Below are positions 8,086 through 16,448 of a DNA stretch of 64,000 nt, in pieces. Source of the stretch: JBBRHQ01 sp963720735 (GTDB lineage: Bacteria > Actinomycetota > Thermoleophilia > Solirubrobacterales > 70-9); assembly GCA_963720735.1 (NCBI GenBank), contig CAVRGL010000010.1, positions 372,001 through 436,000 on the forward strand. The letters run 5' to 3'. The translations under genes were made by a program, and so were the position numbers. The notes under the pieces were generated by a model that worked only from the letters and a program-made list of their open reading frames with translations, searched no databases and was not told the DNA's origin. How positions within the stretch are numbered: position 1 is the stretch's first letter; every line of letters begins with the position of its first letter.

Positions 8086-9183
8086 ATGGAGACCGGAAGC
8101 GAGGCATGGCGACGTGATCGGCGGGCAGCGGCGAAGCGGCGGCGAAGGCGGCGCCTGACCGGCGTTGGGGCGGCGCTCGTCTGCGCCTTGGTCCTTGCGA
8201 TCGTCCTCCTCTCCTCGGGGTCTAACGGCGGCTCCGGATCAAAGCGCACTGGTGCGGATCGCGGCGGAACTGGAACGTCGTCAGCCCGCCCGCCGCAACC
8301 GCTGCGGCTGACGATCCGACCGTCGGGGATGAAGCTGCCCACTCCGCTCTCCGGTGAGGCGGTCGCAGGACTGTCCTCGAGGCTGCTCGTGATCGGCGGG
8401 CTCGACAACAACGACGTCTCGACCTCATCCGTGCTGCGGCTCGACCCGCAAGCCGGAACCTTCGCTTCGGCCGGATCGCTCTCACAGCCCCTGCACGACG
8501 TGGCGGCGGCGTCGCTTGCCGCCGGGGTCCTGGTTTTCGGTGGCGGTTCGGCGTCGACGATCGACGAGGTCGAGCGACTCAAGCCCGGCGGACCGGGAAC
8601 GGTCGTCGGCCATCTTCCCCAGAGCCGCTCCGACCTCTCGGCGGTGACAGTCGGGGGCGCCGCTGTCGTCCTCGGCGGCTACGACGGCACCAGCCCCGTC
8701 ACTGCCGTGCTCGAGACCCGCGACGGGCGCAGCTTCAAGAGCGTCGCCAACCTACCGGTGGGAGTGCGATACGCCTCGGTGGTCGTGCAAGGTGAGACCG
8801 TCTACGTCCTCGGGGGGGAGCTCGCCGACGGAACCGACACAGCCGCAATCCAGCTTGTCGACACCGCTTCGGGCAAGGCGACTCTCGTCGGCCGCCTACC
8901 GGGCGGGCTCTCGCACTCATCGGTGGTGACGATTCATGGTCGCACGCTCCTTCTCGGCGGCAGGCTCGACGGCCAGACCACCGACCAGGTGCTCCGCGTC
9001 GACCCTGCTCGCGGACGGGCGAAACGAATTGGTCGGCTACCGGCTCCGGTACAGAACGCGGCGGCCGGAGTGGTGGCGGGCGCCGGTTACCTGGTCGGCG
9101 GCCTCGACCGTCAGGGTGCTCCGCTTGCGTCGATCGTAGAGGTGCGGCTCAGCCCGCTCGCTCGTAGGGCCGTGACCGGCTGA
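8086..9183 (+). CDS. Membrane-anchored Kelch-type beta-propeller protein
   Basis: The 365-residue protein has a very basic cytoplasmic start (RRAAAKRRRRRRL), one membrane anchor (GAALVCALVLAIVLLSSG) and an extracellular Ser/Gly linker. About six repeats of Kelch type follow, each with a double Gly and a later acidic/aromatic strand: VIGGLDNND, VFGGGSAST, VLGGYDGTS, VLGGELADG, LLGGRLDGQ and LVGGLDRQG. This should form a six-blade beta-propeller outside the membrane, usually a binding surface. The ATG at 8086 gives the anchor right after a short basic tail; the frame extends further upstream without support. Its 3' end overlaps the small minus-strand gene by 35 bases. The ligand is unknown. Confidence 0.85.
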   Translation: METGSEAWRRDRRAAAKRRRRRRLTGVGAALVCALVLAIVLLSSGSNGGSGSKRTGADRGGTGTSSARPPQPLRLTIRPSGMKLPTPLSGEAVAGLSSRLLVIGGLDNNDVSTSSVLRLDPQAGTFASAGSLSQPLHDVAAASLAAGVLVFGGGSASTIDEVERLKPGGPGTVVGHLPQSRSDLSAVTVGGAAVVLGGYDGTSPVTAVLETRDGRSFKSVANLPVGVRYASVVVQGETVYVLGGELADGTDTAAIQLVDTASGKATLVGRLPGGLSHSSVVTIHGRTLLLGGRLDGQTTDQVLRVDPARGRAKRIGRLPAPVQNAAAGVVAGAGYLVGGLDRQGAPLASIVEVRLSPLARRAVTG

Positions 9184-9358
9184 GCTCCGCGGCCCGGTGC
9201 TCGAGCTCATCCGCGTCGAGAACCGCCCCCCCAACCCGCTCGACGAGGTCGCCGGCGAAGTGGCCGGACTCGAGGTCGGTGAGCGCCACCCGCTTACGGT
9301 AGACGACCGTTCCGGCGGCCTCGTTCGGAGCGTCCGTGACTACGAATATCTGCGGCAT
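9149..9358 (-). CDS. Small conserved-looking protein, function unknown
   Basis: This 69-residue acidic protein begins MPQIFVVTDAPNEAAG and contains SGHFAGDLVERVGGAVLDAD. The start at 9358 has a textbook AGGAGG five bases upstream (9364-9369 on the complement), which decides between it and a longer frame. The regular pattern of hydrophobics fits a small folded domain. It is convergent with the Kelch gene and overlaps its last 35 bases. I recognise no family. Confidence 0.7.
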   Translation of the reverse strand: MPQIFVVTDAPNEAAGTVVYRKRVALTDLESGHFAGDLVERVGGAVLDADELEHRAAELSRSRPYERAG

Positions 9359-9493
9359 CCTCGCCTCCTTCGGTTGTGGCCTCGGGGAAGCGTGGATGCC
9401 CCTGATCGGCGACAGGTCAAGAGGTGGCAAAGCCTGCGTCAAATCTCCGCTCCGTTCAGGAGAACTTCATATCGGGAGAGGAACCATCGAGGT

Positions 9494-10360
9494 GTGCTCC
9501 CCCAACGGCCGGCACGAAGAAGGCATCTACTGCGTGGATTCGCGATCGCGGCGCTGTTGGCCCTAGTGGCCGTTCCCGACAGCGATGGTGCTACTGCGCA
9601 CATCACCCCCTCGCATCCTCCGCGCTACCGGCATGTCGCGGTCCTCGTGCTCGAGAACCACGAGTACCGCAGCGTGATCGGCAGACTCAGCTCCCCCTAC
9701 ATCACCGGGCTGGCGCGCCGCTCCGCGCTCGCCACCGGCTACTTCGCCGTGAGCCATCCGTCATTGCCCAACTACCTGGCGATGACCGGGGGCTCAACCT
9801 TCGGCATCAGAAACGACTGCAGAAGCTGCAGGGTCCCGGGCATGGGCGTGTTCGGTCAGCTCAGCGCTGCCGGGATCTCGTGGCGAGCCTACTTCGAGCC
9901 GGGCTCGCACAAGGTCAATCCCTTCCGCCATTTCCGCGGAAACCGCGCCAGGGCGGTGGTCCCCTTCCGCCGCCTGGCACGCGACATCCACAACCACTCC
10001 CTGCCCCGTTTCTCTTGGCTCGGGCTGAGCCTCTGTCATGACGGCCACAGCTGCTCGGTCCGTGCGAGCGACCGCTACCTCTCGCACCTTCTCCCACGCG
10101 TAGTGCGGGCTCTCGGTCCCCACGGCGTCCTCTTCATCACCTGGGACGAGGGGACCTCGAAGGCGGGCGCCTTTGGCCATCATGGCGGCGGCCACGTCGC
10201 CACGATCGCCACCGGAGGAGCCGCCCGGCCCGGGGCACGGTCGGCCGCTCAGGCGAACCACTACACGCTCCTGCACACGATCGAGAGCATCTACGGCCTG
10301 CCGCCGCTGCGCAATGCCGCGAGGGTGCCGACGGCGCCACTCCAGCACCTGCTGCGGTAG
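9494..10360 (+). CDS. Secreted phosphoesterase (phospholipase C/acid phosphatase family)
   Basis: This 288-residue protein of the alkaline-phosphatase-like phosphoesterase family (PF04185 type) should cleave a phosphate mono- or diester outside the cell. A basic start (PQRPARRRHLLRG) leads into a hydrophobic signal ending near DSDGA. Then come HVAVLVLENHEYRSVIG (the ENHEY motif with the metal-binding Glu and His), SHPSLPNYLAMTGG (with the likely nucleophile Ser/Thr) and FITWDEGT, a C-terminal metal site. The GTG at 9494 follows GGGAGAGG by about 12 bases and puts the signal at the right place. The substrate is not evident. Confidence 0.85.
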   Translation: MLPQRPARRRHLLRGFAIAALLALVAVPDSDGATAHITPSHPPRYRHVAVLVLENHEYRSVIGRLSSPYITGLARRSALATGYFAVSHPSLPNYLAMTGGSTFGIRNDCRSCRVPGMGVFGQLSAAGISWRAYFEPGSHKVNPFRHFRGNRARAVVPFRRLARDIHNHSLPRFSWLGLSLCHDGHSCSVRASDRYLSHLLPRVVRALGPHGVLFITWDEGTSKAGAFGHHGGGHVATIATGGAARPGARSAAQANHYTLLHTIESIYGLPPLRNAARVPTAPLQHLLR

Positions 10361-10365
10361 CGACC

Positions 10366-11130
10366 CTAGGCCGCGCCGCTGGTCTGTGGCGTCCGCGCGG
10401 CCCGGGCGCGACGGCGACTCTCGAAGCGGAGCAGCGGGACCTGCCAGATCGCCTCGGCGACGATCGCCCGGCTCATCTTCGACTCGCCGACTACGCGGTC
10501 GCGGAAGGTGATGGGGACCTCTGCGACCCGGAAGCCCGACTGGATTGCGCGATAGGTCATCTCGACCTGGAAGACGTAACCGTGGGCCCCAATCGAGTCG
10601 AGGTCGATTGCCTCCAGGACCTCGCGGCGGAAGCATTTGAAACCGCCTGTCAGGTCGCGGACGCCGAGGCCGAGGACGGCGCGCGCGTAGGCGCTTCCGC
10701 CTCGGCTGATGGCGCGGCGGGCCAGGCCCCAGTCGGCGACGGCGCCGCCCTCGACGTAGCGGGAGCCGACAACCAAGTCGGCATCAGCGGCAGCCTCGAC
10801 CAAGCGCGGCAGGTCGGCCGGGTCATGTGAGAAGTCGGAGTCCATCTCCAGCAGCAGGTCGGCGCCGCCAGCGAGTGCGCGGCGGAAGCCGGCGACGTAG
10901 GCGGGGCCGAGGCCCTCCTTGCCGGCGCGGTGGAAGACGGCGACATCGTCGTGGCGGGCGGCCAGCCGATCGGCGATTCGGCCGGTCCCATCGGGGGAGT
11001 TGTCGTCGACGATGAGGATCCGGCGCGGTCGGGCCAGGTTGGCCCTCGCCGCCTCCACGATCGCCTCAATGTTGCCAGCCTCGTTGTAGGTCGGCAACAC
11101 CAGCCAGACCGAGAATCCGGAATCGGACAT
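10366..11130 (-). CDS. Polyprenol monophosphomannose synthase (GT2)
   Basis: This enzyme transfers mannose from GDP-mannose to polyprenyl phosphate at the inner membrane face, making the donor used by GT-C mannosyltransferases. The 254-residue sequence shows the GT-A fold: LPTYNEAGNI at the start, VDDNSPDGT, EMDSDFSHDP (the metal-binding DxD), VGSRYVEGG and DLTGGFKCFRREVLE. It lacks the C-terminal GtrA-like membrane domain found in some fusions; GtrA is instead encoded by the adjacent gene. ATG 11130 was chosen because the family normally begins a few residues before LPTYNE. Together with GtrA and GT39 upstream it forms a likely operon that makes and uses polyprenyl-phosphate sugars. Confidence 0.9.
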   Translation of the reverse strand: MSDSGFSVWLVLPTYNEAGNIEAIVEAARANLARPRRILIVDDNSPDGTGRIADRLAARHDDVAVFHRAGKEGLGPAYVAGFRRALAGGADLLLEMDSDFSHDPADLPRLVEAAADADLVVGSRYVEGGAVADWGLARRAISRGGSAYARAVLGLGVRDLTGGFKCFRREVLEAIDLDSIGAHGYVFQVEMTYRAIQSGFRVAEVPITFRDRVVGESKMSRAIVAEAIWQVPLLRFESRRRARAARTPQTSGAA

Positions 11131-11199
11131 GAACCGATTCTGCGGCGGCTCCGGAAAGCTTGGATAAGGCCGGGCTGAACCCAAGCTAATTCCTCCTGC

Positions 11200-11625
11200 T
11201 CATGAAAACGTCCACAACTTGTTGCCGATGAAGTTGAACGGCATCGCGATCGCAACGGCGATCGCCTGGGCGGGGAGCTCGCCCATGCCGGCACCGGCGA
11301 CGAGGATCTCCAGCGCCACGAGGTTGATCATCAGCGAGGCGATGCTGACGGCGACGAACCGGGCCGCCTGGAATGCCACTCTCCCCTCGCCCGGGCCGAA
11401 GGTCCAGATACGGTTGAGCACGTAGTTGTTGGTGACCGCGACGCAGAAGGCGCCGATCGCCGCCGGCGTGTGGTGGATGCCGGCAGCGTTGGCGAGGAGG
11501 GCGAAGACGGCGAGATTGATCACGTAGCCGGATCCCCCGACGACGCCAAACTTGAGAAGCTGAAGCCAGTTCGCAGGGATCTTGGCGGCGGCCCCCAATC
11601 GCCCCGCAAATTCGACCGCCGTCAC
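11200..11625 (-). CDS. GtrA-family membrane protein
   Basis: This 141-residue protein of the GtrA family is thought to help move polyprenyl-phosphate-linked sugars across the membrane. It has four membrane segments, with LLKFGVVGGSGYVINLAVF at the start and the family blocks TNNYVLNRIWTFG and PFNFIGNKLWTFS at the ends of helix pairs. The GTG start at 11625 overlaps the stop of the upstream GT39 gene in a GTGA, implying translational coupling. It sits between GT39 and the polyprenol-phosphate-mannose synthase, so it is the likely flippase for their lipid-sugar donor. Confidence 0.9.
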   Translation of the reverse strand: MTAVEFAGRLGAAAKIPANWLQLLKFGVVGGSGYVINLAVFALLANAAGIHHTPAAIGAFCVAVTNNYVLNRIWTFGPGEGRVAFQAARFVAVSIASLMINLVALEILVAGAGMGELPAQAIAVAIAMPFNFIGNKLWTFS

Positions 11626-13190
11626 GACAGCCGTCCCCGCAGCGGCTTGGCCAGCATCCCGAGCTGGGCCTCTCCTGCTCCACCGTCGATCAGAACTGCG
11701 TTGACTCCGAATCCAGTCTGCAGCCGGTTGAGCCGGCTGAAATGAATCGTGCGCGCCTTGCCGGCGACGTAGCGGATCAGGACCAGGCGCCCCTCCCTGA
11801 CCCATCCCACCCGGTGGAAGTCGGCCGGTATCCCGGTGAGCGAACGCGCCTCGAGCGGCTTGGCGACGACGTCGATCTCCCTTGCGCGGACCCTGCCCGA
11901 GAAGACCCGGTGCGCGTCGTGTTCCAGATAGAACTCGAGCGGGTCTGCGGCGAGCTTCCAACTGACCACAGCGCGAGCGTGCCCGGAGGTGTCGATCTTC
12001 TGGGCGAGGTCGCGCCAATTCGGGCGTTGAAGACTCGGGGTACGGGCAACGTGGACGTCGAAGGCAAGCCAGTAGGCGCAAAGTGCGACCCCCACCGCGA
12101 TCCCGGCGAGGCGCAAGCGGGGCGCAGCGAAACCGACGGCGGCGACCGCCAGCATGGGAACCAGCGCGGGCAGCAGGTTGCGGGCGATGACGTAGTCCTT
12201 GCCGGCCAAAGCGGCGGCGGCGGCGAGGAGAACGGTTCCGCCTCCGACCGCGAGGCCGACGGCCGCCCCCCGCCTCCCTGCTCGCCCGGCGGCCAGCAGC
12301 GCGAAGCTGACCCCCAGCGCGGCGATCACACCCGGGATCAGGGCAAACCCGTCGCGGGGCTTGTGGCCGATCACCTGGCCGGTCTCGCCGATCACGAAGG
12401 CGGCGGCAGTGTGCACTGCCCGGACCGGAAGCGGGCTGGCGGAGATCCAGCCGATGTGGTGGGGGTTGGTCTGGGCGAGGGCGAGCGGGGCCAGGAGCAG
12501 GCCCGTCGCCGCGATCCCCGCAACTGCAATCAAGACCCCGGGGCGGAACCTCGTCGCGACCAGCAGCCACGCCGCCTCGATCGCAACCGGGAAGGCGGCG
12601 AAATAGTGGCTCGACAGCGCCAGCGCCGAGAACAGGAACCACAGCGCCAGATCCCAGGGGCCACCGCTGCGACGGGCTCGGAGGAAGAACAGCAGAGAGG
12701 CGGCGCAGAGCATGACCAGCAGGGCGTAGGAGCGGGCCTCCTGCGAGTACCAGATCAGCATCGGGTTGAGCGCCACAAGGGCAGCCGTGATCAGGCCCGC
12801 CCTCCTGCTCAGCAGCTCCTTACCGATCAGGTAGGCAACGGGGATCGTCACAACCCCGAACAGCGCCGACAGCGACCGTAGCCCGAACTCGCTCGTGCCG
12901 AAGAGCTTCGACCACCCCCAGGCGAGGACGTAGTAGAGGGGCGGGTTCGACTCGCTTGCCCTGACCTCGCGCAGCATGTGGATGAAGCTCCCGGGCAGGA
13001 CCCGCGCGGCGGTGATCACCTCGTCGTGGTGGTAGCTCTGCAGGCCGAGGGTCGAGAAACGGATCGCGATCCCCACACCGGTGATCCCCAGCAGCCCCCA
13101 GAGCACGATGGAATCGGCCCGCGGCAGCCGGCGCCAGGCCGGCACGGGCAGGGATCGTCCTTGGGGGGCAGCGGTCGCGGCTTCCACCAA
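11622..13190 (-). CDS. GT39/ArnT-like membrane glycosyltransferase (intact paralogue)
   Basis: This is the full-length (522 aa) partner of the truncated gene at 3-1415. After a cytoplasmic Pro-rich tail, helix 1 leads to LGLQSYHHDEVITAARVL with the acidic DE pair (residues 56-57) of GT-C enzymes. About eleven helices follow, then a soluble domain of about 140 residues with WREG-type loops. It should use polyprenyl-phosphate sugar made by the enzyme at 10366-11130. The start is TTG 13190 or GTG 13187; no Shine-Dalgarno is visible and TTTAAA lies just upstream, so the message may be nearly leaderless. It is first in a three-gene operon. Confidence 0.88.
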   Translation of the reverse strand: MVEAATAAPQGRSLPVPAWRRLPRADSIVLWGLLGITGVGIAIRFSTLGLQSYHHDEVITAARVLPGSFIHMLREVRASESNPPLYYVLAWGWSKLFGTSEFGLRSLSALFGVVTIPVAYLIGKELLSRRAGLITAALVALNPMLIWYSQEARSYALLVMLCAASLLFFLRARRSGGPWDLALWFLFSALALSSHYFAAFPVAIEAAWLLVATRFRPGVLIAVAGIAATGLLLAPLALAQTNPHHIGWISASPLPVRAVHTAAAFVIGETGQVIGHKPRDGFALIPGVIAALGVSFALLAAGRAGRRGAAVGLAVGGGTVLLAAAAALAGKDYVIARNLLPALVPMLAVAAVGFAAPRLRLAGIAVGVALCAYWLAFDVHVARTPSLQRPNWRDLAQKIDTSGHARAVVSWKLAADPLEFYLEHDAHRVFSGRVRAREIDVVAKPLEARSLTGIPADFHRVGWVREGRLVLIRYVAGKARTIHFSRLNRLQTGFGVNAVLIDGGAGEAQLGMLAKPLRGRLS

Positions 13191-13276
13191 TTTAAAGATT
13201 GCGGAGGGCGTCCAACCGGGGCGTCAAATGGGGGTTAAGGGAAGCCAAAACGCAGCTGAGTCAAGTCTCATCCTGG

Positions 13277-15690
13277 TCATGGTATGCAGGCATTCTTCGG
13301 CATGGGATGGTTGGGTCCATATGACTGTGGCAGGGCCGCTGGACTGTCGCCCCAGGCCGGGTTGGGTCGACTGCCCAGCCGGTAGGTGAGGCGGGCACCG
13401 CGCGCGAGCGCGCACCAGGTCGTCCACGGCCGGCCGTAGGGGTGCCCGTTGAAGCGCATGCCCTCGATATAGGGATTGCGGGGCGAGGCCCCGGCGGCGG
13501 TTATCAGCACCTTCCCGCCCCCGTGAAGGTGGATCGAGGCGTGGCGGAAGAGCGGGCTGCCGACGGCGAGAAGGCCGACGCCGGGCACCTCGGGATAGAG
13601 ACCGAGCGCCCCGAACACGTACCAGGATCCGAGCTCGCCGAGGTCGTCGTTTCCCGGGTAGCCCGCCGGCGAGGTGTTGTAGAGGCGAAGGATTGACCTA
13701 CGGACCGCGGCCTGAGTCTTGAACGGCCGCCGGGTCCAGTCATACAGCCAGGGGACGTTGAGGTTCGGCTCGTTTCCGAGCAGCGCGTGGGTGGTGTGGG
13801 TCGCCCCGGAACTGCCATTGAGCCGGCGCAGAAAGCTGTCGAGGCGGACGGTCGCCGCGGTCCGATCGCCGATCGCCCGGAACAGGCCCGCCGGGTCCTG
13901 AGGAACCATCCAGGTGTACTGGAAGGAGTTGCCCTCGACGAAGCCCCCGCCCCCGACATTGTCGTAGTGGTGGCGGAACGCGCCGCTGGAGAACCGCGGC
14001 TCGATCTTGTGGCTGTGCCGGTTCAGCAGGCGCCGCCAGTTCCCGGCGCGGCGGATGAACTCCCCGTAGACCGCGGGTTGGCCGGCGAAGCGCGCCGCGA
14101 ACTGGGAGATCGAGAAGTCGTCGATCGCGTACTCGAGAGTTGTCGCGGCCGAGGCCCAGACCGCTCCGGGGTCGCCGAAGATCGAGTTGGCGTTGCGGCG
14201 ATTGACGTCGAGGTCATAGGGAACGTAGCCGAGGGCGAGATAGGGCCCCAGGCCCTGGCGCTCGACATAGGTTCCATCGGCACTGCGACAAGCGGTCTCA
14301 GCTCCCTTCAGCATCGCCGCAAGGGCGGCATCGTGATCGAAGCCCGATGCGCCGAAGGCGGCCGCGGAGGCGATGATCGGATCGGCGGGATCGCCGACCA
14401 TCATCATGCTCTGCCCGTTGGCGTATGACCAGCGCGGCAGGCAGCCGCTCTGCTCGGCGTCGGAGAGCATCGAGCTGACGATGTCGGCCGCCCGGCCGGG
14501 GGCCAGGATGGAGAGCAGCTGGATCTGGCTGCGGTAGATGTCCCAGCCGGAGAAATCGGCGAACTGGGTGTGGTCCCCGGCGTCTTGGATCTGCCCGTCC
14601 ATGCCGGGGTAGCGCCCGTCAGCATCGCTGAAGGTGCGGGGAGCCAGCAGCGCGTGGTAGAGCGCCGTGTAGAAGGTCTGCAGGTTGTGGCGCTTGCCGC
14701 CACCGACGGTGATCCTCGCCAGAGTCCGGTTCCAGCGGCCGGCCGTCGCGCGGGCCACCCGGCCGAAGTCGAAGGAGCGGTTCTCGGCCGCCAGGTTGCG
14801 CCGGGCCCCCGCGACGCTGACGAAGGAGACACCGACCCGAACCTTGACCACCCGGTTGCGGGTGGTGTCGAAGGTGGCGAAGGCTCCCGCCTGGGCGGTC
14901 TTCGAAGCCACGGTCGAGGGAGGCTTGCGGTCGGCGGCCGCCTTCGCGCCAGCGTGGAGCGCCTGCCGGCGCCAGGTGCCGAAGGCGGCGAAGCCACGGT
15001 TGAATCGGGCGGAGAAGTAGACCCTGTAGCGCGGCCGCTGCGCGCAGAGGTAGCCGCTGGAGGCCACCCCGGTGATCTCGCGCCGGGACGGGTAGACGTG
15101 AACGGCGGCGAGATCGTCGGCCCTGGCGCTTCCGCCGGCATTGACCAGGACGCTGGCATGCCGGCTGCGCGGGAAGGTGAGGCGAGCCAGGCCCGTGCGG
15201 GTCGTCGCCGTCAGCTCGGCGCGGATCGGGCCGGCCTGGGACGGATTGAGGCGGACCTCGTAGTAGCCGGGCCGGGCCCGCTCGCCGGCGTGGACGAAAC
15301 CGGGCCGGAAGCGCGCGCCGAGGCCCGGGGCGCCGTGGGGGGCCGGCGAGCCGGTGATCGGCTCGGTGGTCGGGACGAAGGGGAAATCGCCGTAGAGCGC
15401 GCAGCCGGCACCGCTGAGATGGGTGAGGCTGAACCCCTTGAGGTGGTGGTCGCGATAGTCGTAGCCCCCGGAGTGGCGGTCCGAGGGCGAGGTGTCGGGG
15501 CTCCACTGAACCATGCCGAAGGGAGCCGCGGCCCCGGGGAAATCGTGCCCTCCGCCGAAGGTCCGGGCGCCCGGGCTGGTGCCGGCGAAGGGCACGACGT
15601 AAGCGGCTCGGGAGCGGCGGCGGCAGAGGCTGACGGGGCTGCGGCGAGGACGAGAAGCGCCGTCGCGAGAAGGGATTTCGCGCGTCCCAC
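13277..15690 (-). pseudogene. Secreted GH92 alpha-mannosidase with a one-base frameshift in its signal region
   Basis: The mature domain is GH92 (exo-alpha-mannosidase): FPGAAAPFGMVQWSPDTS, WDIYRSQIQLLSILAP, GNEPNLNVPWLYDW and GYPGNDDLGELGSWYVF are the family's blocks. The signal peptide, GTG 15690 then MGRAKSLLATALLVLAAAPS and ASAAAAPEPL, lies in another frame and runs out near 15600, where the mature frame begins with YVVPFAGTSPG. From start to stop the gene is 2414 bases, one short of a multiple of three, so a single lost base in the GCC-rich stretch 15600-15640 explains it. A -10-like TACGGT 8 bases before GTG 15690 supports that start. It is either recently inactivated or a sequencing error. 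Confidence 0.8.
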
Positions 15691-15698
15691 TCGGGCGC

Positions 15699-15704
15699 AC
15701 CGTA
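15699..15704 (-). promoter_or_regulatory. -10-like TACGGT for the GH92 gene
   Basis: TACGGT on the minus strand ends 8 bases before GTG 15690, and no Shine-Dalgarno is seen. It fits the leaderless pattern found at several genes here. It lies back to back with the promoter of the gene at 15756. Confidence 0.45.
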
Positions 15705-15742
15705 ATGGCCGAACCTAAAGCACCCGCGATCGGCCCATCGAA

Positions 15743-15748
15743 TAGGCT
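15743..15748 (+). promoter_or_regulatory. -10-like TAGGCT before the DUF6457-like gene
   Basis: TAGGCT ends 7 bases before ATG 15756 with no Shine-Dalgarno between, so transcription probably starts at or next to the ATG. Confidence 0.5.
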
Positions 15749-15755
15749 CGCCGCG

Positions 15756-15986
15756 ATGAACGCCAAGCAGTGGATGGACGCGCTTCGCCGACGCGAGCCG
15801 GGGACCGATGCGGCGACCAAGGAGGAGTTCGCGGCGATCCTCGATCTCGCCGCGGAGGCGGCGCATGCCTCCGAGCGGGTCGCGGCGCCGGCAGCCTGCT
15901 GGGTCGCCGCCAAGGCGGGCCTGCCCCTGCCGGAGGCGATCAGCGCGGCCCGCGAGATCTCGGGCGGCGCGGACGGGCAGGATTGA
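15756..15986 (+). CDS. Small DUF6457-like protein
   Basis: This 76-residue, mainly helical protein begins MNAKQWMDALRRR. The central LDLAAEAAHASERVAAPAAC resembles DUF6457, a small domain often annotated near molybdopterin-related genes, but no molybdopterin gene is nearby. ATG 15756 is preferred over an upstream frame start at 15705 because a -10-like TAGGCT ends 7 bases before it. It is divergent from GH92 and 18 bases upstream of the VOC gene. The role is unknown. Confidence 0.7.
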   Translation: MNAKQWMDALRRREPGTDAATKEEFAAILDLAAEAAHASERVAAPAACWVAAKAGLPLPEAISAAREISGGADGQD

Positions 15987-16004
15987 GGTGAGGGCGAAGC
16001 CGAG

Positions 16005-16448
16005 GTGAGCGCGGCAGCCGGGCCGTCCGCCCTCGAGGGGGTCCTGGAGACGGCCCTCTACCACGAGCCCGAGGAGGCCGAGGAGATGCTTCGCCTCTAC
16101 CGGGACGTGCTCGGGATGCCGGTTGTCGCTTCCTGGGAGGACGGGACCGCGCTGCGGGTCGGAGCGGGCCTGATCCTGCTGTTCGACCGCGAGCGGCTGG
16201 CGAGGCGCGGGGGGCCGATCGCCGGCCATGGGACCCGCGGGCCCTCCCACCTCGCCCTGCTCGCGTCATCCGACGATTACGAGACCTGGCGCGAGGCCCT
16301 CGGAGCCGCGGGGGTGGAGATCGTCCACGAGCAGGAGTGGAGCGATGCGCGGCACTCGCTCTACTTCCACGATCCGGCCGGCAACCTGATCGAGATCGCC
16401 GGCGGTGACATCTGGCCCCCGGCGCCCGAGCCGGAGGGGGACAGATGA
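16005..16448 (+). CDS. VOC/glyoxalase-superfamily protein
   Basis: This 147-residue VOC-fold protein has two beta-alpha-beta-beta-beta modules: YHEPEEAEEMLRLYRDVLG near the start and SLYFHDPAGNLIEIAGG at the end, the latter with the common metal-ligand Glu. It could be a lyase, dioxygenase or epimerase, and the sequence does not say which. Its stop overlaps the start of the acyl-CoA carboxyltransferase gene in ATGA. Methylmalonyl-CoA epimerases are VOC proteins and would fit a propionyl-CoA route, but the match is not specific enough to assert this. Confidence 0.85.
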   Translation: MSAAAGPSALEGVLETALYHEPEEAEEMLRLYRDVLGMPVVASWEDGTALRVGAGLILLFDRERLARRGGPIAGHGTRGPSHLALLASSDDYETWREALGAAGVEIVHEQEWSDARHSLYFHDPAGNLIEIAGGDIWPPAPEPEGDR

